From assembly GCF_004022565.1 (NCBI RefSeq), contig NZ_CP022987.1, positions 3,038,001-3,102,000 on the forward strand: DNA of 64,000 nucleotides. The letters run 5' to 3'. The notes under the pieces are model-generated. The model saw nothing but the letters and a program-made list of their open reading frames with translations. It did no database searches and was not told where the DNA came from. This DNA is from Pollutimonas thiosulfatoxidans (GTDB lineage Bacteria > Pseudomonadota > Gammaproteobacteria > Burkholderiales > Burkholderiaceae_B). The position numbers were made by a program, and so were the translations under genes. Positions 19,948 to 30,253 of this stretch are shown in pieces (positions within the stretch are counted from its first letter, which is position 1; each line of letters begins with the position of its first letter).

Positions 19948-21567
19948 ATGGTGACAGCATCACCAGACCCAGGCCCCCTGGAGTTTGACTACATCGTCGT
20001 GGGCGCCGGGTCTGCAGGCTGCCTGCTGGCCAACCGCCTGTCGGCAAACCCCCAGCATAGAGTGCTGCTACTGGAGGCCGGCGGACGCGACAATTGGCGC
20101 TGGATACACATACCGGTGGGCTATCTGTATTGCATCGGCAATGCTCGCACCGATTGGTGCTATAGCACCCAGGCCGATCCCGGCATCAACAATCGTATTC
20201 TCGGCTATCCGCGCGGCCGGGTGCTGGGCGGTAGCTCGGCGATCAACGGCATGATCTACATGCGCGGGCAGGCGGCCGACTACGACAGTTGGGCGGCCCA
20301 GGGCAATACGGGCTGGGGCTGGAATGACGTGCTGCCCGTCTTCAAGGATGTCGAAGAGCATCATGCCGGCCCCAGCGAGTTTCATGGCGCGGCGGGCAGT
20401 TGGCGCGTAGAGCCGCAACGCTTGTCCTGGAAGATACTGGACGCTTTCCGTCAGGCCGCCAGCCAGGCCGACATCCCCTCCATCGACGACTTCAATCGCG
20501 GCGATAACGAGGGCTGCGCGTATTTCGAAGTGAACCAGCGGCGCGGCGTGCGCTGGACCTCCGCCAAAGCATTTTTGCACCCGATTGCGACGCGGCCCAA
20601 TCTTACGGTGCTGACCGACGCCCATGCCCAGCGTATCAGCTTTGAAGGCCGGCGCGCCACAGGCATCGAATTTGTACACGAAGGCCGCAAGCGCCACGCC
20701 TCCGCCCGGGCCGAGGTGGTTCTGGCCAGCGGCGCCATTGGTTCTGCGCAGTTGCTGCAGGTGTCAGGTGTAGGACCAGGGGCGCTGCTGCAGTCGCTGG
20801 GCATCCCGGTAGTGCACGATCTGCCTGGCGTGGGCGAGAACCTGCAGGACCACCTGCAACTGCGCATGATCTACAAGGTCCATGGCGCCAAGACCCTCAA
20901 CACCATGACCGCCTCGTTGTGGGGTAAGGCCCTGATGGGCTTGCAATATGCTGCGCAAAAGCGCGGCCCTCTCACGATGGCCCCTTCCCAGCTGGGCGCG
21001 TTTGCGCGATCCAGCCCGCAACAAGCGCGCGCCAATTTGGAATATCACGTCCAGCCCTTGTCGCTGGAAAAGTTCGGCGAGGGTCTGCACACCTTTCCAG
21101 CCATCACGGCGTCGGTATGCAATTTGCGCCCCTCCAGCCGCGGATACGTACGGGTTACCTCGCCCAGCACTGCAGACGCCCCGCATATTCTGTGCAACTA
21201 TCTGCAAACCGCCGAAGATCGCCAAGTCGCGGCCGACAGCATTCGGCTGACCCGCAAGATCATGGGGCAGCCGGCGTTAAGCCCTTATCGGCCTGAAGAG
21301 TACAAACCGGGAGCCGCCCTGGCGACACAGGAGGATCTCGAAAAAGCAGCAGGCGATATCGGCACAACGATTTTCCATCCGGTCGGCACCTGCAAGATGG
21401 GCGTGGACCCCATGGCGGTGGTGGATCCGCAGCTGCGCGTGCATGGCATTGAAGGCTTGCGTGTCATTGATGCCTCCGTCATGCCGACCATCACATCGGG
21501 CAACACAAATTCGCCCACCATCATGATTGCGGAGAAGGGCGCGCGGTTCATACTTGGCCAGCACTAA
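19948..21567 (+). CDS. GMC-family FAD oxidoreductase (choline/alcohol dehydrogenase-like)
   Basis: Flavoprotein of 539 residues. It has the N-terminal FAD motif (DYIVVGAGSAGCLLANRLS), GMC signature 1 (GRVLGGSSAINGMIYMRG), signature 2 (ASGAIGSAQLLQVSGVGP) and the C-terminal active-site His region (HPVGTCKMG, then VMPTITSGNTNSPT). No signal peptide is present, so it is likely cytoplasmic or peripheral. Substrates in the family range from choline to aliphatic alcohols and polyethylene glycol; the neighbours give no clue. Confidence 0.9.
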   Translation: MVTASPDPGPLEFDYIVVGAGSAGCLLANRLSANPQHRVLLLEAGGRDNWRWIHIPVGYLYCIGNARTDWCYSTQADPGINNRILGYPRGRVLGGSSAINGMIYMRGQAADYDSWAAQGNTGWGWNDVLPVFKDVEEHHAGPSEFHGAAGSWRVEPQRLSWKILDAFRQAASQADIPSIDDFNRGDNEGCAYFEVNQRRGVRWTSAKAFLHPIATRPNLTVLTDAHAQRISFEGRRATGIEFVHEGRKRHASARAEVVLASGAIGSAQLLQVSGVGPGALLQSLGIPVVHDLPGVGENLQDHLQLRMIYKVHGAKTLNTMTASLWGKALMGLQYAAQKRGPLTMAPSQLGAFARSSPQQARANLEYHVQPLSLEKFGEGLHTFPAITASVCNLRPSSRGYVRVTSPSTADAPHILCNYLQTAEDRQVAADSIRLTRKIMGQPALSPYRPEEYKPGAALATQEDLEKAAGDIGTTIFHPVGTCKMGVDPMAVVDPQLRVHGIEGLRVIDASVMPTITSGNTNSPTIMIAEKGARFILGQH

Positions 21568-21652
21568 AGGCGTGTGGACCCAGTCGTGCGACAATTCGTT
21601 GGGCAGTTTCTCAGTGTTATCAAGGCCACATGGGCATAATTAAGGTTTAGGC

Positions 21653-22927
21653 ATGACCAGTTTTCTCGAATATTTAGCGACCGCGCTTTTTGCAATCGCC
21701 ATTGTGCATACGTTCTCTGTACCGGTGTTCGCCCGCTTGGCGAATCGGGGCGGGCCGCACGCAGGCATGTGGCACTTGCTGTCGGAAGTCGAGGCCGTGT
21801 TCGGTGTCTGGGCTTGCGTGCTGTTGGCCTGTATGGCGCTGATATCCGGCGTGGGTGACACCGTGCAGTACGTTGATACCCGAAACTTTACCGAGCCGGC
21901 ATTTGTGTTCGTCATCATGGTGGTGGCCGCCAGCCGCCCCATCATCGAACTGGTCAATATCTTTGTGCGGGGCCTGGCGCGCAGCTTACCCATGCGCATC
22001 GAGCTGGCCATGTTCTTCGTGACCATGTCCTTCGTGCCGCTCGCCGGGTCCTTCATTACCGAACCGGCGGCCATGACCCTGGCGGCGCTGCTGTTGCGCG
22101 ACGCGTATTTCCATCGGCCGGGTCAGGCAGGCTTCAAGTACATGACACTGGGCGTGTTGTTCGTCAACATTTCCATAGGTGGCGTATTGACCGCCTATGC
22201 TGCACCACCCGTATTGATGGTTGCCCATACCTTTCAATGGGACTCCGCCTATATGGCGACGCATTTCGGGTGGCGTGCCGCCGCCGCCGTCATCATCAAC
22301 GCGGGCGTGCTCACGTTCCTGTGCCGCAAGTACCTGTTGGACGGCACCCTAGGGGGCGAGCCAGCAATCGAAGAGACGCGGCCTCCAGTACCGTATAGCG
22401 TCATTGCCATCCATACCCTGTTTCTCATTGGCGTTGTGCTTTCCGCTCATCATCCGATCATTTTCCTGGGCTTCATGATGCTGTTCATCGGCTATGCCCA
22501 GGCTTACAAGCGCCACCAAAATCCTCTGCTGATCCGCGAGGGACTCATGGTCGGCTTTTTCCTGGCCGGTCTGGTGGTGTTGGGCGGGCTGCAAAAGTGG
22601 TGGTTGCAGGATCTATTGGCTGGGCTGTCGCCAACAGTGCTGTTCTGGGGAGCCACGGTCCTGACAGCTTTCACGGACAACGCAGCCCTGACCTATCTGG
22701 GTTCGCTGGTCGATGGCACGGACGAGCTGTGGCGCTATATGCTGGTGGCCGGCGCTGTCACGGGCGGCGGCCTGACGGTGATCGCCAATGCGCCCAACCC
22801 TGCCGGCTTCTCGATTCTGAAAAGATTTTTCCCCGATGGGGCGATCTCGCCGCTGAAGCTGCTGATCTCGGCCGCCATCCCTACGTTGGTGGCAGCCTTC
22901 ATGTTCCTGCTGCCCCCGCCCTTTTAA
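21653..22927 (+). CDS. Putative Na+/H+ antiporter (PF07399-type)
   Basis: Polytopic inner-membrane protein of 424 residues with about eleven hydrophobic segments, resembling the uncharacterised putative Na+/H+ antiporter family. Conserved-looking stretches are GSFITEPAAMTLAALLL and the second-half TAFTDNAALTYLGSLV, an inverted-repeat layout as in the ion-transporter superfamily. A second in-membrane polar motif (IANAPNPAGFSIL) may form the ion site. A Rho-independent terminator follows the stop. Confidence 0.8.
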   Translation: MTSFLEYLATALFAIAIVHTFSVPVFARLANRGGPHAGMWHLLSEVEAVFGVWACVLLACMALISGVGDTVQYVDTRNFTEPAFVFVIMVVAASRPIIELVNIFVRGLARSLPMRIELAMFFVTMSFVPLAGSFITEPAAMTLAALLLRDAYFHRPGQAGFKYMTLGVLFVNISIGGVLTAYAAPPVLMVAHTFQWDSAYMATHFGWRAAAAVIINAGVLTFLCRKYLLDGTLGGEPAIEETRPPVPYSVIAIHTLFLIGVVLSAHHPIIFLGFMMLFIGYAQAYKRHQNPLLIREGLMVGFFLAGLVVLGGLQKWWLQDLLAGLSPTVLFWGATVLTAFTDNAALTYLGSLVDGTDELWRYMLVAGAVTGGGLTVIANAPNPAGFSILKRFFPDGAISPLKLLISAAIPTLVAAFMFLLPPPF

Positions 22928-22951
22928 GGATCGATTCGATGCAGAAAGGCG

Positions 22952-22976
22952 AAAACGGCTAAAATTAGCCGTTTTT
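22952..22976 (+). terminator. Rho-independent terminator after the antiporter gene
   Basis: AAAACGGCTA and TAGCCGTTTT form a ten-base perfect stem around an AAAT loop, ending in five T residues 25 bases after the antiporter stop. It is symmetrical but no minus-strand gene ends here. Confidence 0.85.
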
Positions 22977-23062
22977 GGCGCCTGGCCGCGTCTTTCGCCG
23001 TGTCTGCACGGCGGGCGGCCGTCAGCGATGGTTCCTCAGACATCCCTTTTTGGAATTTTCTT

Positions 23063-23395
23063 GTGCCTATTTACGTCTATCAGTGCAGCGCCTGCCAACA
23101 TACGCAGGACGTGCTGCAGAAAATGTCCGACCCGGTGCTTACCGACTGCCCTGAGTGCGGCAAAAATACCTATGTAAAGCAAGTCACGGCTGCGGGCTTC
23201 CAGCTTAAAGGTTCGGGCTGGTACGTGACCGACTTTCGTGACGGCGGCGGCAAGGCGGCCCAGCCGGCCGCGTCCACCGAAGGCGCCGCAGCCCCCACGC
23301 CCGCTGCGCCGGCTGTCACCAGTGCTCCCGCGCCCAGTGCGCCGACCGCGCCGGCAGCCCCAAGTGGTGGATCGTCCGGCGGTAGCGCCCCGTGA
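23063..23395 (+). CDS. FmdB-family zinc-ribbon protein
   Basis: A 110-residue small regulatory-type protein. The zinc ribbon uses Cys8, Cys11, Cys29 and Cys32 (CSAC...CPEC), followed by VTAAGFQLKGSGWYVTDF, the family core. From residue 70 on it is a low-complexity Ala/Pro/Ser/Gly tail. I start at GTG because family members begin MPIY and here VPIYVYQC follows; the in-frame upstream extension has no family likeness. In many betaproteobacteria this gene precedes a DUF502 gene and aspS, as here. Confidence 0.9.
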   Translation: MPIYVYQCSACQHTQDVLQKMSDPVLTDCPECGKNTYVKQVTAAGFQLKGSGWYVTDFRDGGGKAAQPAASTEGAAAPTPAAPAVTSAPAPSAPTAPAAPSGGSSGGSAP

Positions 23396-23415
23396 TCGGC
23401 GGTATTCGCGACTAG

Positions 23416-24108
23416 ATGCGTTTCTTCAAGCGATACTTCATTACCGGACTGTTGATCTGGATACCCTTGATCATTACGGTCTGGGTGATAGCCTTGCTTA
23501 TCGGCACCCTCGAGAGCGTGGTGCCGGTTTTCTTGAGCTCGCAGTCGCTATTCGGTTTTCGCATCCCGGGCTTCCAGTTATTGCTGGTGCTGGCCGTGGT
23601 GATGCTGACCGGTGTGCTGGGTGCAAATTTTCTTGGGCGCGCCCTGGTCGAGCGCTGGGAACAGCTGTTGGGCCGTATCCCGCTGGTGCGCTCCATCTAT
23701 AATTCCGTCAAGCAGGTCAGCGATACTGTCCTGGCGCCCGACGGCCTGGCCTTCCGCGAGGCGGTGCTGGTGCAGTATCCGCGTCAGGGTGCGTGGACCA
23801 TCGCGTTTCTTACCGGCGCCCCCACGGGCGAGGTGGCCGAGAAGCTGGGGGCGGATTACGTCAGTGTGTATGTGCCCACGACGCCGAATCCCACCTCCGG
23901 CTTCTTCCTGATGATGCCCCGTGAGGACGTGCAGTTGCTGGACATGAGCGTGGACGCCGCGCTGCGTTATATCGTCTCCATGGGCGTCGTGGCACCCGCC
24001 TCGGTCAAGGCCCTGGAAGCCGACCATGAAGCCATGTCGGCGGTCGACGCCGCCCACGAGATCGACGGGGCAGAAGATGCCGGTCGCTCCGAAGATGGTC
24101 GGCCATGA
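23416..24108 (+). CDS. DUF502 family membrane protein
   Basis: A 230-residue inner-membrane protein with two N-terminal helices (about 8-32 and 51-75) and a soluble C-terminal part. Family-typical strings are KRYFITGLLIWIPLIITVW, PLVRSIYNSVKQ and NPTSGFFLMMP. Function unknown. It sits 20 bases after the FmdB-family gene and 37 bases before aspS, so these three probably share a transcript. Confidence 0.9.
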   Translation: MRFFKRYFITGLLIWIPLIITVWVIALLIGTLESVVPVFLSSQSLFGFRIPGFQLLLVLAVVMLTGVLGANFLGRALVERWEQLLGRIPLVRSIYNSVKQVSDTVLAPDGLAFREAVLVQYPRQGAWTIAFLTGAPTGEVAEKLGADYVSVYVPTTPNPTSGFFLMMPREDVQLLDMSVDAALRYIVSMGVVAPASVKALEADHEAMSAVDAAHEIDGAEDAGRSEDGRP

Positions 24109-24145
24109 ATTTGAACAAAAGTATTTTTATACGGAGTAATCCTTG

Positions 24146-25939
<1,794 letters not shown>

Positions 25940-25957
25940 GTCTTACAGGGGACGTCA

Positions 25958-26809
25958 GTGTCGGTTATACGGGTTGTCAGCTACAACATTCACAAAGGCC
26001 GTTCGGCAACGGGCAGCCGTGAATCGTTTTCTGACTTGCGCCTGGGTTTGTACGGCATGCGTCCCGACCTGCTTTTTTTGCAAGAGGTGCAGGGCCGCAA
26101 CCAGCAGCGCATCAGCCTGGATGCCCAGCACGAATCCCTGGGCGCCGCGCTGTGCATGAACGCGGCATATGGATGCAACGCGGTGCGCGCCCACACCGAT
26201 CACGGTAACGCGCTGTTGTCGCGCTACCCCATACTCAGCCACGAGAACCAGGACATATCCGATCACAAGATGGAGCAGCGTGGGCTGTTGCATGCGGTGG
26301 TCAACATCAAGGATGTGCCTGTGCATTGCCTGGTGGTGCACCTGGGCTTGTTTGCGGGGGGGCGCTCGCGCCAGGTAGCCGCATTGGTTGATCGCATCAA
26401 ACGCATGGTGCCGGAAGGGGAACCCATGTTGATAGCTGGCGATTTCAACGACTGGAACAACCGCTTGGCGCCCTTGTTTGTGCAGCAGCTGGGCTTGTAC
26501 GAAGTGTTTGCCGTGGCACCCCATGGTGACACGTCGCCGCGCTTACTGCGCAATTCGGTCAAGCGCCTGCGCGATACCTTGCGCACGCAGCCCTCTCCGC
26601 TTGCACAAACGGTGCACGAGCTGGGCATCAATGGCGGTGCGCGCATGACACCGCCGCCGCGCACATTTCCGGCCGCCTTCCCATGGCTGCGGCTGGACCG
26701 CATCTACCAGCGTGGATTTGCCGTGCGCAAGGCGCGAGTGATGCATGGCTTGCCCTGGCGCCAGATATCAGATCACGCACCGCTTTTCGCCGAGTTGGAG
26801 CTGCCCTAA
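25958..26809 (+). CDS. Endonuclease/exonuclease/phosphatase family protein
   Basis: EEP-fold metal-dependent hydrolase of 283 residues. The active-site motifs are VVSYNIHKG (N-terminal Asn), LFLQEVQGR (metal Glu), AGDFNDWNN (Asp/Asn about 150-156) and SDHAPLFAEL (the closing Asp-His pair). The start is GTG, 18 bases after aspS with AGGGGA before it. It lies 18 bases before a cardiolipin-synthase gene, an association also seen in E. coli, where ybhP precedes clsB. A role in membrane lipid turnover is possible but not shown. Confidence 0.88.
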   Translation: MSVIRVVSYNIHKGRSATGSRESFSDLRLGLYGMRPDLLFLQEVQGRNQQRISLDAQHESLGAALCMNAAYGCNAVRAHTDHGNALLSRYPILSHENQDISDHKMEQRGLLHAVVNIKDVPVHCLVVHLGLFAGGRSRQVAALVDRIKRMVPEGEPMLIAGDFNDWNNRLAPLFVQQLGLYEVFAVAPHGDTSPRLLRNSVKRLRDTLRTQPSPLAQTVHELGINGGARMTPPPRTFPAAFPWLRLDRIYQRGFAVRKARVMHGLPWRQISDHAPLFAELELP

Positions 26810-26827
26810 AAGGCGGACACAGCACTC

Positions 26828-28057
26828 ATGGCTTTTAGTCAGGTAAAACTTAACTGGCACGAAGGCAATCGCATCGATCTGCTGCGTAACGGCGAAGACT
26901 TTTTCCCCGCGCTGTGCAAGTCCATCGACGAGGCCAGACGGCTGGTTCATCTGGAAACCTATATTTTCAACCTGGACAAGACAGGCTTGCTGGTGCTGGA
27001 GCATCTGCAAAAGGCCTGTGAGCGGGGCGTGAAGGTGCGCGTGGTCCTGGATGGCTTTGGCAGCCAAGAACACGGCGCCGACATCGTTCAGCGACTTGCG
27101 GCCATGGGCGCGCAATCTCGCGTCTATCGTCCGGAGCCCAAGGGCCTGAGGGCCGTGCGATTCACGCTACGGCGGCTACGACGGATGCATCGCAAGATCA
27201 CCTTGGTGGACAACGAGGTGGCGTTCATAGGCGGCATCAATATCCTGGATGACTACGAAGACGTGCCCGACGACGGAGCCGGACCGCGGCCCAGGTTCGA
27301 CTTTGCCGTCAGGGTACAGGGCCCTATCGTCGCGGATGTTATCAAGGCGCAGCGCGCGCTGTGGCTGCGCATGGCCTGGCGGCGGCGTGATGACTGGGCT
27401 GCTTTCTACCAGCGAATCAAGCACGTGGCAGAAAGACGCAGGAAGTTCTATGCGCAGCACTTGCCTGCTTTCGAACCCGGCCGGCGTGCTGCGCTGCTGC
27501 TGCGCGATAACCTGCGGTATCGGCAGACCATAGAGAACGTGTACCTGGCAACGATGGCCCAGGCCCAGTCCGAGATCCTGATCGCCAATGCCTATTTTTT
27601 TCCCGGCCGCCGCCTGCGCAAGGCGCTTGAGGACGCCTCACGCCGGGGAGTACGTGTACGCCTGCTGCTGCAGGGCAGATCCGAGTATCCGATGCAATAC
27701 CGGGCCTGCCGCTACATGTATTGCAAGCTGCTGGACGACGGTATCGAGATTCACGAATACCAGCCCAGTTATCTGCACGCAAAAGTGGCCGTCATCGATA
27801 ATTGCGCAATGGTAGGCTCGTCCAATCTGGACCCCTTCAGCCTTTTGTTGGCGCGAGAAGCCAATGTCTACATCGAGGACGTCGACTTTGCCCGCGAACT
27901 GCGCGAGGCGCTCGAGATGGAGATGCAGTCCAATTGTGCGCCCGTGACCGCTGAGGCGCTGCAAAAGCGCAGCCGCTTCGGTGCCTGGGCCGACGCATTC
28001 TCGTACTTCATGTTACGTGCGGGCGTGGCGCTGACCGGCAAGGCATCGGAATACTGA
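26828..28057 (+). CDS. clsB: Cardiolipin synthase B / phospholipase D family
   Basis: Phospholipase D superfamily protein of 409 residues that should transfer phosphatidyl groups to make cardiolipin. Two HKD motifs are visible: MHRKITLVDN near residue 120 and YLHAKVAVIDN near 316, each followed by the GG/GSSN element (FIGGINILDDYE; MVGSSNLDP). The short N-terminus has no membrane helix, as in ClsB rather than ClsA. It is paired with the EEP-family gene upstream. Confidence 0.88.
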   Translation: MAFSQVKLNWHEGNRIDLLRNGEDFFPALCKSIDEARRLVHLETYIFNLDKTGLLVLEHLQKACERGVKVRVVLDGFGSQEHGADIVQRLAAMGAQSRVYRPEPKGLRAVRFTLRRLRRMHRKITLVDNEVAFIGGINILDDYEDVPDDGAGPRPRFDFAVRVQGPIVADVIKAQRALWLRMAWRRRDDWAAFYQRIKHVAERRRKFYAQHLPAFEPGRRAALLLRDNLRYRQTIENVYLATMAQAQSEILIANAYFFPGRRLRKALEDASRRGVRVRLLLQGRSEYPMQYRACRYMYCKLLDDGIEIHEYQPSYLHAKVAVIDNCAMVGSSNLDPFSLLLAREANVYIEDVDFARELREALEMEMQSNCAPVTAEALQKRSRFGAWADAFSYFMLRAGVALTGKASEY

Positions 28058-28127
28058 TATCGGCTAACATCTTCCGGTAGGCTCGCGTAAGGCGGCCAGC
28101 GTGACAACCCGTATTCAGGAGATGTAT

Positions 28128-29234
28128 ATGAAAACGAAAGCAGCAATAGCCTGGAAGGCGGGCGCTCCGTTAACCATAGAAGAAGTCGAGTTGGCGGGCC
28201 CCAAGGCGGGCGAGGTCCTGGTCGAAATCAAGGCCACCGGCATTTGCCATACTGATTACTACACATTGTCGGGTGCCGATCCCGAGGGCATCTTCCCATC
28301 CATCCTGGGCCACGAGGGCGCCGGCATCGTGCTGGAGGTCGGCGCGGGGGTAAGCTCGCTCAAGGCCGGCGACCACGTCATACCGCTATACACACCCGAG
28401 TGCCGCCAGTGCAAGTCCTGTCTTTCACGCAAGACCAACTTGTGCACGGCAATACGCGCCACCCAAGGCAAGGGGCTGATGCCTGATGGCACCTCGCGAT
28501 TTACGGTGGGCGGCAAGCCGGTGCACCACTACATGGGCACCTCGACATTTTCCAATCACATTGTGGTGCCGGAAATCGCACTGGCCAAGATCCGCAGCGA
28601 TGCCCCGTTCGACAAGGTCTGCTACATCGGTTGCGGTGTCACGACCGGATTGGGTGCGGTGCTGTACACCGCCAAGGTCGAGGCCGGAGCCAATGTGGTG
28701 GTATTTGGTCTGGGCGGTATCGGCCTGAACGTTATTCAGGGCGCCAAGATGGTGGGTGCCGACAAGATCATAGGCGTAGACCTGAACCCCGAGCGCGAAG
28801 CCATGGCCCGCCAGTTCGGCATGACGCATTTCGTCAACCCCAAGGAGGTCGAGAACGTCGTCGACCACATCATCCAGTTGACGGACGGTGGGGCCGATTA
28901 TTCGTTCGAGTGCATAGGCAATACCGAGGTCATGCGCCAGGCGCTGGAATGCTGCCATCGGGGTTGGGGTCAGTCCATCATCATCGGCGTGGCCGAAGCC
29001 GGGGCAGAGATCTCCACCCGCCCATTCCAGTTGGTAACGGGCCGCGAGTGGAAGGGGTCGGCCTTTGGAGGTGCACGGGGCCGCACAGACGTTCCCAAGA
29101 TTGTCGACTGGTATATGGAAGGCAAGATCAATATTGATGATCTGATCACCCATACGCTGAAGCTGGACCAGATCAACGAAGGCTTTGAACTGATGAAGCG
29201 CGGCGAGTCGATACGATCCGTCGTGGTGTACTAA
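28128..29234 (+). CDS. frmA: S-(hydroxymethyl)glutathione dehydrogenase (class III alcohol dehydrogenase)
   Basis: NAD-dependent zinc enzyme that oxidises the formaldehyde-glutathione adduct to S-formylglutathione; the class also reduces S-nitrosoglutathione. The 368 residues show the catalytic zinc site (GICHTDYYT, GHEGAG), four cysteines of the structural zinc site (ECRQCKSCLSRKTNLC) and the NAD fold GLGGIGLNVIQGA. I use the ATG six bases after CAGGAG; the ATG two codons earlier abuts the ribosome site. fghA follows after ten bases. Confidence 0.95.
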   Translation: MKTKAAIAWKAGAPLTIEEVELAGPKAGEVLVEIKATGICHTDYYTLSGADPEGIFPSILGHEGAGIVLEVGAGVSSLKAGDHVIPLYTPECRQCKSCLSRKTNLCTAIRATQGKGLMPDGTSRFTVGGKPVHHYMGTSTFSNHIVVPEIALAKIRSDAPFDKVCYIGCGVTTGLGAVLYTAKVEAGANVVVFGLGGIGLNVIQGAKMVGADKIIGVDLNPEREAMARQFGMTHFVNPKEVENVVDHIIQLTDGGADYSFECIGNTEVMRQALECCHRGWGQSIIIGVAEAGAEISTRPFQLVTGREWKGSAFGGARGRTDVPKIVDWYMEGKINIDDLITHTLKLDQINEGFELMKRGESIRSVVVY

Positions 29235-29244
29235 GGAGGATTCA

Positions 29245-30105
29245 ATGTCGCAGGAAGTTCTAGAGCTGCTTAGCCAGCATCGTTGCTTCGATGGCGAGCA
29301 GCGCTATTATCGACACGAGTCCAGCGTTATCGGCTTGCCGATGCGTTTCTCGGTGTATTTGCCGCCACAGGCACAAGACGGCCCGGTGCCGGTATTGTTT
29401 TTCCTGGCGGGGCTGACCTGCACGGAAGAAACCTTCATGATCAAGGCGGGCGCCCAGCGCTTTGCCGCGCAGTACGGCCTGATGCTGGTTGCGCCGGACA
29501 CCAGCCCGCGCGGCGCAGGTTGCCCAGGCGAAGATGACGACTGGGACTTCGGCACCGGTGCCGGCTTTTACCTGGATGCCACCCAGTCGCCCTGGAGCAA
29601 GCATTACCGGATGGAAAGCTACATCACGCAAGAGCTCTTTGCTATCGTCACCAGCGCACTGCCGGGTAACGCATCCTGCGTGGGTATCACCGGACACTCC
29701 ATGGGTGGGCATGGTGCATTGGTGCTGGCTCAGCGACATCCCAAGCTGTTCGAATCGGTATCGGCCTTTGCGCCCATAGCAACGCCGTCGCGCTGTCCAT
29801 GGGGCGAGAAGGCCTTTTCGGCTTACCTGGGCAAGGACCGGCAAGCCTGGGCCAACTACGATGCCTCGCTGTTAATGGAGCAATCGCAAAATCCGTTTCC
29901 CAAGGGCATATTGGTAGACCAGGGCCTGGCCGACGGCTTCCTGGAAGAGCAGCTACGGCCGGAGGCGTTCGTGGCGGCCTGCGCGCAAGCCCAGCAACCG
30001 CTCATCTTGCGCAAGCACGAGGGCTACGACCATGGCTACTATTTCATCTCGACCTTCATGAAAGACCATATTGCCTTCCACGCTGAAAGGCTAGGCGCCG
30101 TCTGA
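29245..30105 (+). CDS. fghA: S-formylglutathione hydrolase
   Basis: Alpha/beta hydrolase (esterase D family) of 286 residues that releases formate and glutathione, completing formaldehyde detoxification begun by FrmA. The nucleophile elbow is GHSMGGHGAL (Ser about 151). The His of the triad is probably in the YDHGYYFI segment near the C-terminus, and the oxyanion loop is FLAGLTCTEE. An ideal AAGGAGG ribosome site directly follows the frmA stop. No FrmR-type repressor is nearby. Confidence 0.95.
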   Translation: MSQEVLELLSQHRCFDGEQRYYRHESSVIGLPMRFSVYLPPQAQDGPVPVLFFLAGLTCTEETFMIKAGAQRFAAQYGLMLVAPDTSPRGAGCPGEDDDWDFGTGAGFYLDATQSPWSKHYRMESYITQELFAIVTSALPGNASCVGITGHSMGGHGALVLAQRHPKLFESVSAFAPIATPSRCPWGEKAFSAYLGKDRQAWANYDASLLMEQSQNPFPKGILVDQGLADGFLEEQLRPEAFVAACAQAQQPLILRKHEGYDHGYYFISTFMKDHIAFHAERLGAV

Positions 30106-30136
30106 TCTCGAAAAACCAAGTATTAACCCCGGCATA

Positions 30137-30163
30137 GCGCACTGCGTATTCGTCGCAATGCGC
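30137..30163. repeat. Imperfect inverted repeat downstream of fghA
   Basis: GCGCA-C-TGCG and CGCA-A-TGCGC flank a seven-base loop, giving nine pairs with one mismatch. There is no T run, so it is not a standard terminator; it may be an operator or an mRNA 3' structure. Confidence 0.35.
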
Positions 30164-30172
30164 AAACTCACA

Positions 30173-30194
30173 TGTCGGGGTGCACAAACCGACA
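30173..30194. promoter_or_regulatory. Inverted repeat TGTCGG-N10-CCGACA, candidate FeaR-type site
   Basis: Perfect six-base arms lie 60-81 bases before the aldehyde dehydrogenase start. Read on the plus strand, TGTCG-N8-AAA fits four of five bases plus the AAA of the TGNCA-N8-AAA site reported for E. coli FeaR. A FeaR-like gene ends this gene cluster. Binding is inferred. Confidence 0.4.
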
Positions 30195-30253
30195 ATTCCC
30201 CTTGCCCTCTCGTTGCTATCCTGTTCTTCATTGAACTGTAAGGAGCAACACGC

